Of a stretch of DNA of 64,000 nucleotides, positions 49,501 through 60,700 are shown piece after piece. The stretch is from Ereboglobus luteus (GTDB lineage Bacteria > Verrucomicrobiota > Verrucomicrobiia > Opitutales > Opitutaceae): NCBI RefSeq assembly GCF_003096195.1, contig NZ_CP023004.1, positions 1,406,501 to 1,470,500 on the forward strand, in the 5' to 3' direction. Each line of letters opens with the position of its first letter. Position 1 is the first letter of the stretch. A model generated the notes under the pieces. That model saw only the letters and a list, made by a program, of their open reading frames with translations. It did no database searches and was not told the origin of the DNA. A program made the position numbers and the translations under genes.

Positions 49501-51708
49501 ATGATTTCGGGAGTTGACGGCAGCGTGAGCACGCTCGTCTTCGCGCAAGGCCCCACGCCGGAGCCGTCCGGCACAAGCGGCAGCGGCACGAACGGTAATA
49601 CCGATCCCATCGACATGCCTCCCGCCGGACACGGCGATGGCGGCGGCGCTCCCTCGCTCTGGTATCTTCTCGGCCTCGCGCTGCTCGGCCTCGGACGTGT
49701 GCGCACTGGAAGCCTGCGCAAGCATTTTATGAAATTCACCTCGATCTTTTGCATAATTGGCGTCGCCGCCGCGCTCGCGTTCGCGCCTTCCGCACAGGCT
49801 GAGGACGCGCCCGCAGTGTTCCTGAAACTCACCCGCCAAAACGAGTCCGCCGGCGCCGCGCCCACTGCCGCCACCACCGAGGCTATTGCCGCGCCCGGCA
49901 GCGGTTGGGGCTACAGCGCCGCCGCGCCTTATCCGGGGACGACATGGAATTTCATCAAACGCCCCGCCGACGCTGACTCCAGAGACTTCACCACGGCCAT
50001 CGGCGTTTACACGCTCAACACCGTGAACAACCTCGCGCTCACCGCTCCCGATGGCACCGCCTCCGGCGTGAGCGTCACCGCCAAGCTCGATGTCACGGAG
50101 GCGCAAGGCCAGCGCGCCGAACCCGGCTACGGCTCGGTTACTGCTGACACCGTGCTCGGCCCTGTGGCATTGATGAACAACAACGGCAATTGGCGCATTT
50201 ATTACGGCAGCAATAATACGATTTGGGAATTCACCGGCCTGCCCGCCGACGCCCACTATCTCGCCTATTGCTACGCCGCCACGCACACCGCGGGGCAGGG
50301 TGCGCGCTTCATTCTTCCGGCTGATTACAATCCCGTGACGACTGGCTCGGTCTGGCTCGAAACCCATGGTGGCGACGGCACCAACGCCAATGTGTTCGCG
50401 CGCGTTGACGACATCATCTCTCCGCGTGATCCCGCGCCCCTTGCCGTGAGTTCGAACACTGCTCCGAACATCAATACCGTTTGGGGCTTTTTCCACGCCA
50501 AGGTTGACGCCGCCGGCAAACTCGTCCTGCAAACCGCCAAGAACGCGCAAAACGGCCAATACCCGACCGGCTTCCAACTCATCCCCTATCCGAAAGCCAC
50601 AATCACCACCGATCTCCCGGCGACGACTGTCGCCACGCTCAATAACTCCGTGAGCTTCACCATCGTCGCCACCGGCTTTGACACGGATGACGTGCTCACC
50701 TACCAATGGCGCAAGGACGGCGTGGACATCCCCGGCGCGACCGGCGCGACCCACACCATCACCAGCGCGCAGACATCCGACGAGGGCGACTACGATGTCG
50801 TCGTCACCAACTACGGCGGCGACACCGCCAGCACCGCGACCGCGCTCACCGTGACGACATCGGCCATCGCGCCCAGCATCACCGTGCAGCCCCTTCCGCA
50901 AACCGCGCTGACCAACGGCAGCGTCAGCTTCACCGTCGCGGCCAACGGCACCAGCCCGCTCACCTACATCTGGCAAAAAAGTGTCACCGGTGCCGCGGGC
51001 GCATTCGTTGACATCGCGGGCGCACCCAACGCCGCCACGCTCACCCTTGCGGACATCACCACGGCCGATGCCGGCCACTATCGCGTGACAATCACCAACG
51101 GCACGGCGCCCGACGCCGTCAGCACCGCCGTGCCACTCGTCGTCGCCCCGGTTGTCACCACGCAACCCGTCGGACAAATCACCACCGTCGGCGCCGTCAC
51201 CTCGCTCTCCGCCGTGTTCGACGTTGGCGCGGGCGCGCCCGAGGCCACGACCTACGCATGGACGTTCAACGACGCTGCGCTCGCCGACGGCAACGGCGTC
51301 ACCGGCGCGGCCACCGACACGCTGCAATTCGCCGCTTTCGCCGCCACCAATTCCGGCTATTACGCGCTCACCGCGACCAACTCCGCGGGATCCAAGACGA
51401 CCAGCACCGTTTACATCGGCACGGCCAGTTCGCAGGCCGTCACCTTCGCGCCCGCCGACCAATCGACCGGCATCAGCATCGACCAGCAACTGCGCATCGT
51501 CTTCCCCTCCGCCCCAAGATTGGTCGCGGCGGCAAACTCACCCTCCACGACGCCTCGGACAATTCCGTCGTCGCCACAATCGACGTCTCGCAATTCGAGA
51601 CCTACACCGCATGGGACGTGGTTATCCCCACCGGCGCCAGGCGCACGGTGCAGGGCAAGGAATATTTTTATCAACCGATCGCGATCTTCGGCAACGAAGC
51701 CTGGATAA
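46519..51708 (+). CDS. In-frame fusion: secreted Ig/NHL protein read into the start of the giant pectinase
   Basis: The open frame joins two exported proteins. Part 1 (46537-49728): signal peptide (MKTPTNKTFTTGIRLFAAAML), one copy of a ~265-residue unknown domain ending GFQLTPYP, three Ig-like domains, six or so NHL repeats (NLYVADKVAHTIRRI, LYVADTGNNTIRKI, IYVADTGNHVIRKI) and the tail GDGGGAPSLWYLLGLALLGLGRVR. Without a stop it continues into part 2 (ATG 49729), which has its own signal peptide (MKFTSIFCIIGVAAALAFAPSAQA), another unknown-domain copy and two Ig domains, until the frame breaks at 51512-51515. The natural products are probably two proteins, split at 49729. Confidence 0.75.
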   Translation: MEAQPHMKTPTNKTFTTGIRLFAAAMLIAVSGLNAADPEPSIFVTLTNDVGTTIDNSPVPVGQAAIGNGWDYSAAAPVSGTIWNKIAKPATTPTAGGPYTETAPFVINTLNDFQMYDSEGSITSVRLKGVVLGTITSGRSDPRLYNVGGATAKELLNDTWGMYTGDTEAYMLFTFTGLAANTDYILYLYSNVADANQGGKWILHPDNFPAVTTSTFYYPTLPERQTNYVDLSGHTGVVTLFTTGTDGKNRLTPDATINTAAASGDNTLWGTLHAKSTSAGKISFRTATSALGGRRWYTGFQLTPYPEPTIIEQPESEVVGVLDEITEITAIVRDMPYINDIDQNPLTCAWQLSKDDGATWTDIPNPDPSGAYVVSTITESGDVGCVLQIASTKDSDAGIYRLSVTNVAGKTIYSNNAALSVIDEPAPFNFTQQPSPLVAVAGNNVRLSAAVTGTPPFQFVWQKSDTADFTTFQNVQTSVRGPATDNALDFPSIQKSATGHYRVMVTDVRRRASSAIHSDVVYVYVEYAAPVITPPGPQTVVPGNTISLYGGATTDPGAPIHAYQWQVSHDGGVTWTNITDDGTYFGANTSVLTIANAGEAQAGLYRLAADNSITTPHGPEGGITNGDAISLRVGPALVPHPSSVAADRAGNLYVTDDTTNTLYRFTLASGTAVLFAGQSGVAGSADGFYDQATFNGPGGAVAGAANTVFLADTLNHTIRYAQSNGDVRTIAGSPSSSDNVDATGAAAAFTAPVSVSYDAAGNLYVADKVAHTIRRITPVNYDVTTLAGSAGNPGADDGATTDNSLNTIARFTSPGAVAVSPVNLGFSGTTKTITIETPTTNATTLYVADTGNNTIRKIALGWYLDRDPITNVQTRTRISKSDVTTIAGLYGVSGADNGSGADARFNQPSGIAVDRLGAIYVADTGNHVIRKISFVASNTVSVLTIAGTPGVAGYQDGPSDEPHGGINLFNRPTSVSVDDDLNVYVADTGNAAVRMISGVDGSVSTLVFAQGPTPEPSGTSGSGTNGNTDPIDMPPAGHGDGGGAPSLWYLLGLALLGLGRVRTGSLRKHFMKFTSIFCIIGVAAALAFAPSAQAEDAPAVFLKLTRQNESAGAAPTAATTEAIAAPGSGWGYSAAAPYPGTTWNFIKRPADADSRDFTTAIGVYTLNTVNNLALTAPDGTASGVSVTAKLDVTEAQGQRAEPGYGSVTADTVLGPVALMNNNGNWRIYYGSNNTIWEFTGLPADAHYLAYCYAATHTAGQGARFILPADYNPVTTGSVWLETHGGDGTNANVFARVDDIISPRDPAPLAVSSNTAPNINTVWGFFHAKVDAAGKLVLQTAKNAQNGQYPTGFQLIPYPKATITTDLPATTVATLNNSVSFTIVATGFDTDDVLTYQWRKDGVDIPGATGATHTITSAQTSDEGDYDVVVTNYGGDTASTATALTVTTSAIAPSITVQPLPQTALTNGSVSFTVAANGTSPLTYIWQKSVTGAAGAFVDIAGAPNAATLTLADITTADAGHYRVTITNGTAPDAVSTAVPLVVAPVVTTQPVGQITTVGAVTSLSAVFDVGAGAPEATTYAWTFNDAALADGNGVTGAATDTLQFAAFAATNSGYYALTATNSAGSKTTSTVYIGTASSQAVTFAPADQSTGISIDQQLRIVFPSAPRLVAAANSPSTTPRTIPSSPQSTSRNSRPTPHGTWLSPPAPGARCRARNIFINRSRSSATKPG

Positions 51709-54700
51709 CCCTCGGCCCCGGGCAGCGCCTCGCCTACGGCAAAACCTACTACGTCAACATCGAGTCCGCCGTCCTCCTCGATTCCGACGGCGCCAGCCTC
51801 CCCGCCATCACCGACGCGACCACATGGCGCTTCTCCACAAAAACCGCCGGCCCCGCGACCCCCACCGCCACCACCGGCCCGACCACCATCACCGTCGGTC
51901 ACGACGGCGCCGGTGACTTCGCCACGCTCCAGGCCGCCTCCGATTGGATTCCGCAAAACAACACCCTCCCGCGCACCATCGTCATCAAACCCGGCACATA
52001 CCGGGACAACACGACTTTTTCGCAAAACCGCAATTTCGTGACTGTTCACGGAGACGGCGCGCAGCGCGCCGACGTGGTCTTGTATTATGAATACCCCTAC
52101 TACACCACCGACCGCGGCGCGGCCGTGCTCAACATTGAATGCAACGACATCAATGTCATCAACCTGACCATCGACAACCGCGTCTATTTCCCGCATCCCG
52201 CCACCAACGCGCCGGCATGGATTGGAACCGTCAACACCGTTTACACCAGCGGCTCCCGCGTCGTCTTCGACAACGTTCTCATGAAAGGCGGCCAGGACAC
52301 GCTCTACACAGACAAGGGCATAGCCACCTTCCACAACAGCGAAATATGGGGCAGCGTTGACTTCATCTATGGCGGTGCGCTCGCGATTTTCGACCAGTGC
52401 GACATCGTCCAGATCCGCAGCACCGGCGGCCCCATTGGCGCGCCCAGCACGCCTCTCGCCCAGCCCCACGGCATCGTTTTCCTCAACTGCAATTTTCCAA
52501 AGGCGCTCATGAGCAACGGCTATCCGTATGATGTCGGCGCGGCCAACACCACGTTCATGCGTCCTTGGCGGCAGGACGGCCACACCGCCTCGATCAACGG
52601 CATGCTCAGCGACATCTTCACCGCCAAGGGCTGGGGCGAATGGGACGGACGCGAAGCCACCTGCCGCGCCGTCGAATTAGGTTCCACGCTCGCCGGCGGC
52701 GGTTCCGTCACCACCGAGCAACGCCACACCTCCGGCGCCTATTGGGTGAACACCATCGATCCCGATTACACCGGCGCGACCGATGAATACGTTGGCAATC
52801 CCAACCTCCTTCTCCCCGACGGCCCGGCCAACCGCACCGCCATCACCGTGACCGCTGCCGACTACACACTCGAAGCCATTTTAGGAAATTCCTACTACTC
52901 GCTCGCCGGCTGGCTGCCCACCGCGAAGCCGAAAATCCTCGCGCAACCCGTCGCCCAAAGTGTGGACGAAACCGACCCCGTGACGCTTAGCGTCTCCGCA
53001 TGGAGCCCCCGCTTTCAAACCTACCAATGGTATAAGGATTCCGCCCCCATCTCCGGCGCGACCGGCGACACCTACGCCCTGACCTCCGCGACGGAACTCG
53101 ACAGCGGCAGCTACTACGTCGTCGTCACCAGCAACCAAGGCTCCACCACCAGCGACACCGTCACGGTCACCGTGAACAGCAACACGCCGACCGGCATTCC
53201 CGTCATCGCCACGCAACCCGAGTCACAGACCTTCGTCATGGGCGACACCGTCACCTTCAGCGTTGCCGCGACCGGCGGCGGTCTCAGCTACCAATGGTAC
53301 AAGGACGGCATTGCGATTCCCGGCGAAACCGGCGCCTCGCTCACACTCAACGGCGTGAACCTTTCCGACGCCGGCGAATACCATGTCGTCATTTCAAACA
53401 CATTTGGCGACACCCCCAGCTCCACCATCACGCTCACCTACGACACCACCGCGCCCAAGCCCGCCGTCTTCGTGAAACTCCACCGCGACCAGGACAGCGC
53501 CGGCGCCGCGCCCGTCGCTGCCGAAAAACTCACCGTCGCCGTGCAAGGTTCCGGCTGGGATTACACCGCAGCCGCGCCCTATGCCGGCACGACCTGGAAC
53601 AAGATCCGCCGGCCCCACGGCACCGACCTGATCAGCTCCGGCACCGCCGGCGGCACTTACCCGGGCGTCATCGGCACGGTCGCCACGCTCAACACCGCCG
53701 ACAACATCAAGCTCTTCTCCCCCGACGGCACGGATTCGGGCGTCAAGTTCACAGCGCAAGTGCACATCAACGCGCTTGACGGAGTCCGCCAGGAACCCAA
53801 CGCCGGCTACATCGGCGGCTACACCGAAACGCTCATGCCCGCCGCCGTTGTCAACGACCTCTGGCGCCTCATCATCGGCGACAACACCTTCACGTTCACC
53901 TTCAGCGACCTGCCCCCGAGCAGCCGCTACCTCGTTTACGTTTACGGCGCGCTCAACAACGGCAACGCCCGCTTCGACCTCGCCCCTGACAACGTCGCCG
54001 ACACGAACGCCAAGTGGGTCGGCATCTACGCGACCAACAACAATGCGAGCACGCACGTCTTTGCCAAGGACCTCGAGGACAACATCGCGCCCGTCGCTCC
54101 CGCCCCGCCGGAGGACACCACCACGGATATCGACAAACCCTGGGGCGTTCTTCCCGCGCTCACCGACGCCGCGGGCCAACTCGTCATTTCCGCCACCAAG
54201 TTCAACGGCAGCACCTACGTCGCCGGCTTCCAGCTCATTCCCTATCCAGTGGCAACCATCACCACTCAACCCGCCGCCACGGAGCTCGTCGATCTCGACG
54301 ACAACATCACGCTGACAGTCGTTGCCGCCGGCTTCGATTCAAGCGACACGCTCTCCTATCAATGGCGCAAGGATGGCGCGGACATCGACACGCTCGCCAA
54401 TGCCACCGCCGCCACTGCATCGCTCACCATCACCGGCGCGCAATCCGCCGACGCCGGCAGCTACGATGTCGTCATCACCAACCTCGGCGGCGCCGTCACC
54501 AGCACCGCCTGCGCGCTCGCCGTGAACGACGGCAGCGCCACCGAGATCCCCGCGATCACCGCGCAACCCGTCTCGCTCGTCACCGATGCGGGTGACGCTG
54601 TCACACTCTCGGTCGACGCGACAGGCGGCGGCCTGAGCTACCAATGGTATAAGGACGGCGTGCTCATCCCCGGCGCGACCGGAGCCACGCTCGACATTGC

Positions 54701-57700
54701 CAACCCGCAAGCCTCCGACACCGGCAGCTACCATGTCGTCATCACCAATTCCTTTGGCGACACAACCAGCACGACGGTCACGTTGACCGTCGAAAGCACT
54801 GCCGCCGCGCCTGCCGTGTTTATTAAATTGCACAGGGACCAAGCCTCGTCGGCTGGCGTCCAGTCCGCCGCCGAGATGCTCACCGTCGCCGTGCAAGGCT
54901 CCGGTTGGGACTACAGCGGAGCCGCGCCTTATGCCGGCACGACATGGAACAAGATTCGCAGGCCGAACAGCGCCGACATGATCAACTCCGGCACCGCCGG
55001 CGGCACCTATCCCGGAGTCATCGGCGCGGTGGAGACTCTCAACACTGCCAACAACATCTCGCTCTACGCTCCCGATGGCACGGCCTCCGCCGTCACGCTC
55101 ACGACCAAAATTACCATCAACGCCCTCAATGCTGACCGCCAGGAGCCCAACGCCGGTTACATCGGCGGCTACACCGAAACGCTCATGCCCGCCGCCGTCG
55201 TCAATGATCTCTGGCGCCTCATCGTCGGTGACAACACCTTTACGTTTACCTTTAACAACCTGCCCGCCGGTGGCCGTTATCTTGCCTACGTTTACGGTGC
55301 GCTCAACAACGGCAACGCCCGCTTTGACCTCGCCCCCGCCAATGTCGCCAGCACGAATGCCAGGTGGGTCGGGATCTACGCGACCAACAGCAATGCGAGC
55401 ACGCACGTCTTCGCCAAGGACATCGAAAACAACGTCGCGCCTGTCGCGCCCGCTCCGCCCGAAGATTCCACCACGACCATCGACAAACCTTGGGGCGTTC
55501 TTCCCGCGATCATCGACGCCGGTGGCCAGCTCGTCATCTCCGCCACGAAATTCAACGGCAGCACCTACGTCGCCGGCTTCCAACTCATCCCCTATCCGAA
55601 GGCGACCATAATCACGCAACCCGCCACGACCGAGGTCGCCGTTGCTGGAAACACCGCCACGCTGACCGTCGTCGCCGCCGGTTTTGATTCGAACGACACC
55701 GTCACCTACCAGTGGCGCAAGGACGGCGCGCCCATCAACACCGCCGACAACGCCACCGCCAACACCGCCTCGCTCGTCATCACCGACGCGCAGGATGCCG
55801 ATGCCGGCAGCTACGATGTCGTCGTCACCAACTACGGCGGCAGCACCACCAGCACCGCCTGCGCGCTCAGCATAAGCGGCAGCAGCGCGGAGTCCGCGCC
55901 CGCCATCACGGCGCAACCCGTTTCCCAAATCACCGACGCGGGCGATTCCGTGACGCTCTCCGTTGACGCCACCGGCGGCGCTCTCGCCTATCAATGGTAT
56001 AAGGACGGCGTCGCCATTCCCGGCGCAAACGGCGCGACACTCACGATTGACAACCCGCAATCCTCCGACGCGGGCAGCTACCACGTCGTCATCACGAACA
56101 ACCTCGGCGAGGCCACCAGCGATTCCGTCACGCTCACTGTCGAAGGCGCAACCGCCGCGCCTGCGTTGTTTGTGAAACTCACCCGCCAGTCAGCCGCGGC
56201 CTCCGCCGCTCCCACCGCCGCCGCCACGTTCACCCTCGCCGCTCCCGGCAGCGGTTGGAACTACAGCGCCGCCGCGCCGTATCCCGGCACGACATGGAAC
56301 ACCATTCAGCGCCCGGCCGACGCCGACTCCACAAATCTCTCCACGGTTATTGGCACCTATGTCCTCAACACCGGCAGCAACATTGCCCTCACTGCGGCAG
56401 ACGGCACGGCGTCGGGCGTAAGCCTGACCGCTTCGCTGGACGTCACATCAGCCAGCAACGCCCGCGCGGAACCGGGTTACAGCTCGCCCACTGTGGACAG
56501 TGTGCTCGGCCCCGAGGCATTGATGAACGGCAACGGCATCTGGCGCATCTATTACGGCTCGAACAATACGATTTGGGAGTTCGCCGGCCTGCCCGCCGGC
56601 ACGCACTACCTCGCGTATGGTTACGGTTCCACCAACAGCGCCGGGCAAGGCGCCCGCTTCCTGCTCGCCACAAGTAACACCACGGCCGGTGCCGCGACAT
56701 GGTTTGAAACCGCCGGCGCCGCTTCCGCCAGCGTCTTTGTTGACACGGACAGTGTCATCTCCCCCCGTGCTCCAGTAATGCCGGAGGTATTGTCCAGCGC
56801 CGCCTCCAACACGGAAACCACATGGGGCGTCCTGCATGGAAAAGTTGACGCCGCCGGGAAGTTCACCGTGCAGACGACAAAAAATGCGAACAACGGCCAA
56901 TACATCGCCGGCTTCCAGCTCATCCCTTATCCGAAAACCGTGATCGACGTTGACGCGCCCTCGACTCTCTCCGTTCCCGCCGGAGGCACCGCCACGATTC
57001 CCGTCACCGCGCTCGGCTTTGACGCGAACGACAGCGTCACCTACCAGTGGCGCAAGGACGGTGTGGCCATCAACACCGCCGACAACGCCACCGCCAACAC
57101 CGCCACACTCGTCATCGCCGACGCGCAACTTGCCGACGAAGCCGACTACGACCTCGTCATCACCAACTACGGCGGCAGCATCATCAGCGGCGTTTGCGAA
57201 CTCACCGTGCTCCCCGGTGTCGGCGCGCCCACCATCTACACGCAACCCGTCTCCCAAACCGCGGTCACCAACGCCACCGCCAACTTCAGCGCGGCGGTCG
57301 GCGGTCTCGCGCCGCTCACCTACGTCTGGCAAAAGAGCAGCACCGGCGTCGATGCTGACTTTGTTGACATACCCGGCGCAACCAACTCAGCGCTTGTCCT
57401 CGCCGGAGTTACCACTGCCGACGCCGGATACTACCGGATCAAGATCACCAACGACGAAGGCAGCGCCACCAGCGACACCGTCACGCTCATCATCGCCCCT
57501 GTCATCACCACGCAGCCGGAAACTGCCGTCGTCACCATCGGCTCGCCGGCCTCGGTGAGTGTCGTCGCCGACACCGGCATTGCCGCCGCGCCTTTCGCGC
57601 CGACTTATCAGTGGCGGCTCGACGGCGTCGATATCCCCGGCGCCACAAGCGCGACTTACAGCATTGCCTCCTTCAACAGCGCTACCGACGAAGGCTCCTA

Positions 57701-60700
57701 CACCGTGGTCGTCACCAACGCCGCAGGCTCCGTCACCAGCGACGCTGCTGTGCTCTGCGATCCCGTGCTGCCGGTCTTCACCACGCAGCCCGCCGCCGCG
57801 CAAACCGTCGTCACCGGCATGAACGTCACCTTTGTCTCATCGGCGACCGGCATCCCCGCACCCGCATACCAGTGGAACTACAACGGCGCGCCGATCACCA
57901 GCGCGACGAATGCCACCTACACAATCACCGGCGCGGCGCTTGCCGACACCGGCACCTACACCGTCGTCGCCACCAACATGGCCGGCTCCACGCCCAGCGA
58001 TCCGTCCATTCTCACCGTGCGCGATGCCGCTGGTCCCGCCGCTGTCAGTGACGGTTTTGGCAGCGAAGCCACCGGCGGCGCGGGCGGCGCGGTTTACGTT
58101 GTCACCAACGCAACCGACCTTCTTGCGAAGGCCGCCCTTGACGAGCCCGCCATCATTACTGTCTCCGGCACGATAAGCCTGCTCGGTGTCTCCAACAAAC
58201 GCGCCCCGGTGAAATCCAACAAAACCATCCAGGGCGCAGACGCCAACGCGACCATCATCGGTGAAATCCAAATTTCCTATGTTGATAATGTCATCGTGCG
58301 CGGCCTCACCATTACCAACCCCGGCGAGACCATCGACACCGATCCGGGCTCCCCGACCTACGGAAAGTACATCGACAGCGGCGACGGCATCAACGTTTGG
58401 GGATCAACCAATGTGTTCATCACGCATTGCACGCTCTTCAACTGTGGCGATGGCTGCATAGACATCACCCGCGCCGAAGTGGACAACGTCACTGTTTCCT
58501 GGTGCAAGTTCTACTATACAGACGCTCTGGCCCACCGGTTCACCATGATTCTCGGCAACATCGAGACCGACAACCCCGATTACATCGGCCCCGTCCACAC
58601 CACGCTGCACCATAACTGGTGGGCCGAATTCTGCCACGAACGCATGCCCGCCTCCACGGGCGGACGGGTGCACATGTATGACAATTATTTCAGTTGCGCG
58701 GGAAACTTCTACGCCAGCAACGCGCGCAACAACACGCAGCTCTTCGTCGAGCACAGCTATTACGGCACCGGTGTAAACAGCCCCGTCGGCAAGAGCGCCG
58801 GCACCTCCGCGCTCATCCGCACCATCGACAACATCTACAACGGCACCACCGGCACGATTGACCCCGGTACCGACACCGTCTTCACGCCGCCGTATTCCTA
58901 CCATCTCAATGCCGCGGGCGATCTTCCCGTGCTCATCCCGCAATACGGAGGCAACACCGACGGCGCGTTTTCGATCACGCCGGCGGTTGCCGCGCCGCTG
59001 AGTGTTGTTGCCTCGTCAACGATACCGTTCCACGGCGACACCGTTACACTCGTTCCCTCGCTCGGCGGCGCGGGCACCGCTTATCAATGGCGCCTGAATA
59101 ATTTTGATATTCCGGGCGCGACCTCCGAAACACTCACGCTTGCCAACATACAATCCGCGCAACTCGGCGCCTACACAGTTGTCGTGACAACCGCGGCGGA
59201 CAAACACACCGTCAGCGCTCCCGTCACGATCACCTTTGGCGACGCGCCGAGTTTCTCCGGGTTAAACGGTGGAGCGATTACCGCCATCTCCGGCAAAGCC
59301 GTGACCCTGAATCCCTCGGTTAATGGCGCGGGCCTCGTTTATCAATGGCAGCGCTTTGTTGATGGCGGCTGGATCGATCTCGCCGACAACGCCACCTACT
59401 CGGGCGCGAACACCGGATCGCTGACCATCGGAAACATTGGCGATGCGCAGGCCGGGGATTACCGACTCGTCGTTTCCAACCCGAGTGGAAGCGCCACCGG
59501 CAACCCCTACACCGTGAGCGTCGCGCCGGTGCTCTTCCCTTACCCGACAGGCGTGGCCGTCGATTCCTACGGCGATCTCTACATAGCCGATTCCGCATTG
59601 AACGTCGTCCGCAAGGTCGCCGCGAGCGGAAGCACCGCCGTGCTTTACGCCGGCATACCCAACACTGCCGGATACAAGGACGGTGCGTTCGGCGTCTCGA
59701 TGTTCAACGCGCCCGCCGCGCTTGCCATCGACGCCTCGGGCAATCTCTACGTGGCCGACACGGGCAACGCCGTTGTTCGCCGCGTCAACCGCGACGGCTC
59801 GCTCGAAACCCTCGCCGGTGATCCTTCGGGCCGCGGCAATCGCGACGGCATCGGCACCGCGGTCTTGTTCAGCTCGCCCAACGGCCTCTCGTTTGATCGC
59901 ACCACCGGCGTCACCTACTTGGCCGACACGAACAACCACACCATTCGCCGGCTCACGCCGATCAATCCCTCCAGCGGGGTTTATGTCGGCAACACCGTTG
60001 CCACCATAGGCGGCATCCCCGGCTCGAGTGGCGACAACGACGCCTGGCTGGTGGACTCTGGAACCGCGATGATCCTGTCCGGCACCGGACGATACAACCA
60101 CCCCGCTGCCGTGGCCTTCTCCGGCTCGTTCCTCTACATCGCCGACGCGGGCAACAACACCATCCGCAAGCTCACGGTTGCTTCCGGCACAAACTTCGGC
60201 GTCGTGCAAACGATCGCCGGCACGCCCGGCGTGAACGGCTCCGACGACGGTCCGGGACTCACCGCCCTGTTCGATCAACCGAAATCCATTGTTGTCGATG
60301 CCTCGGGCGCAAACATCTACGTGGCGGACACGGGCAACCACACCATCCGCAAAGTCACGCCCGCCGGTGATGTCATCACCCTCGCCGGACTCGCCACCGT
60401 GAGCGGCCAATCCGACGGTGAAGGCATGAACGCCCTCTTCAACCAGCCCACCGCGCTTGCCCTCGATTCCTCCGGACGCACGCTCTACGTCGCCGACACC
60501 GGCAACGCCGCCGTGCGCAAGATCGCCATCAGCGGCACCTCGGCGACCGTGACCACGCTCGCCGTGACACTCGTGAGCGACACCATGCCGCCGAGCGGCA
60601 CCACTCCGCCTTTCAATCCATCCAGCGACGGCAAGGGTGATGGCGGTGGTGGCGCGCCCTCGCATTGGTTCTTCGGCGCGCTCGTTGCGCTGGCGCTTCT

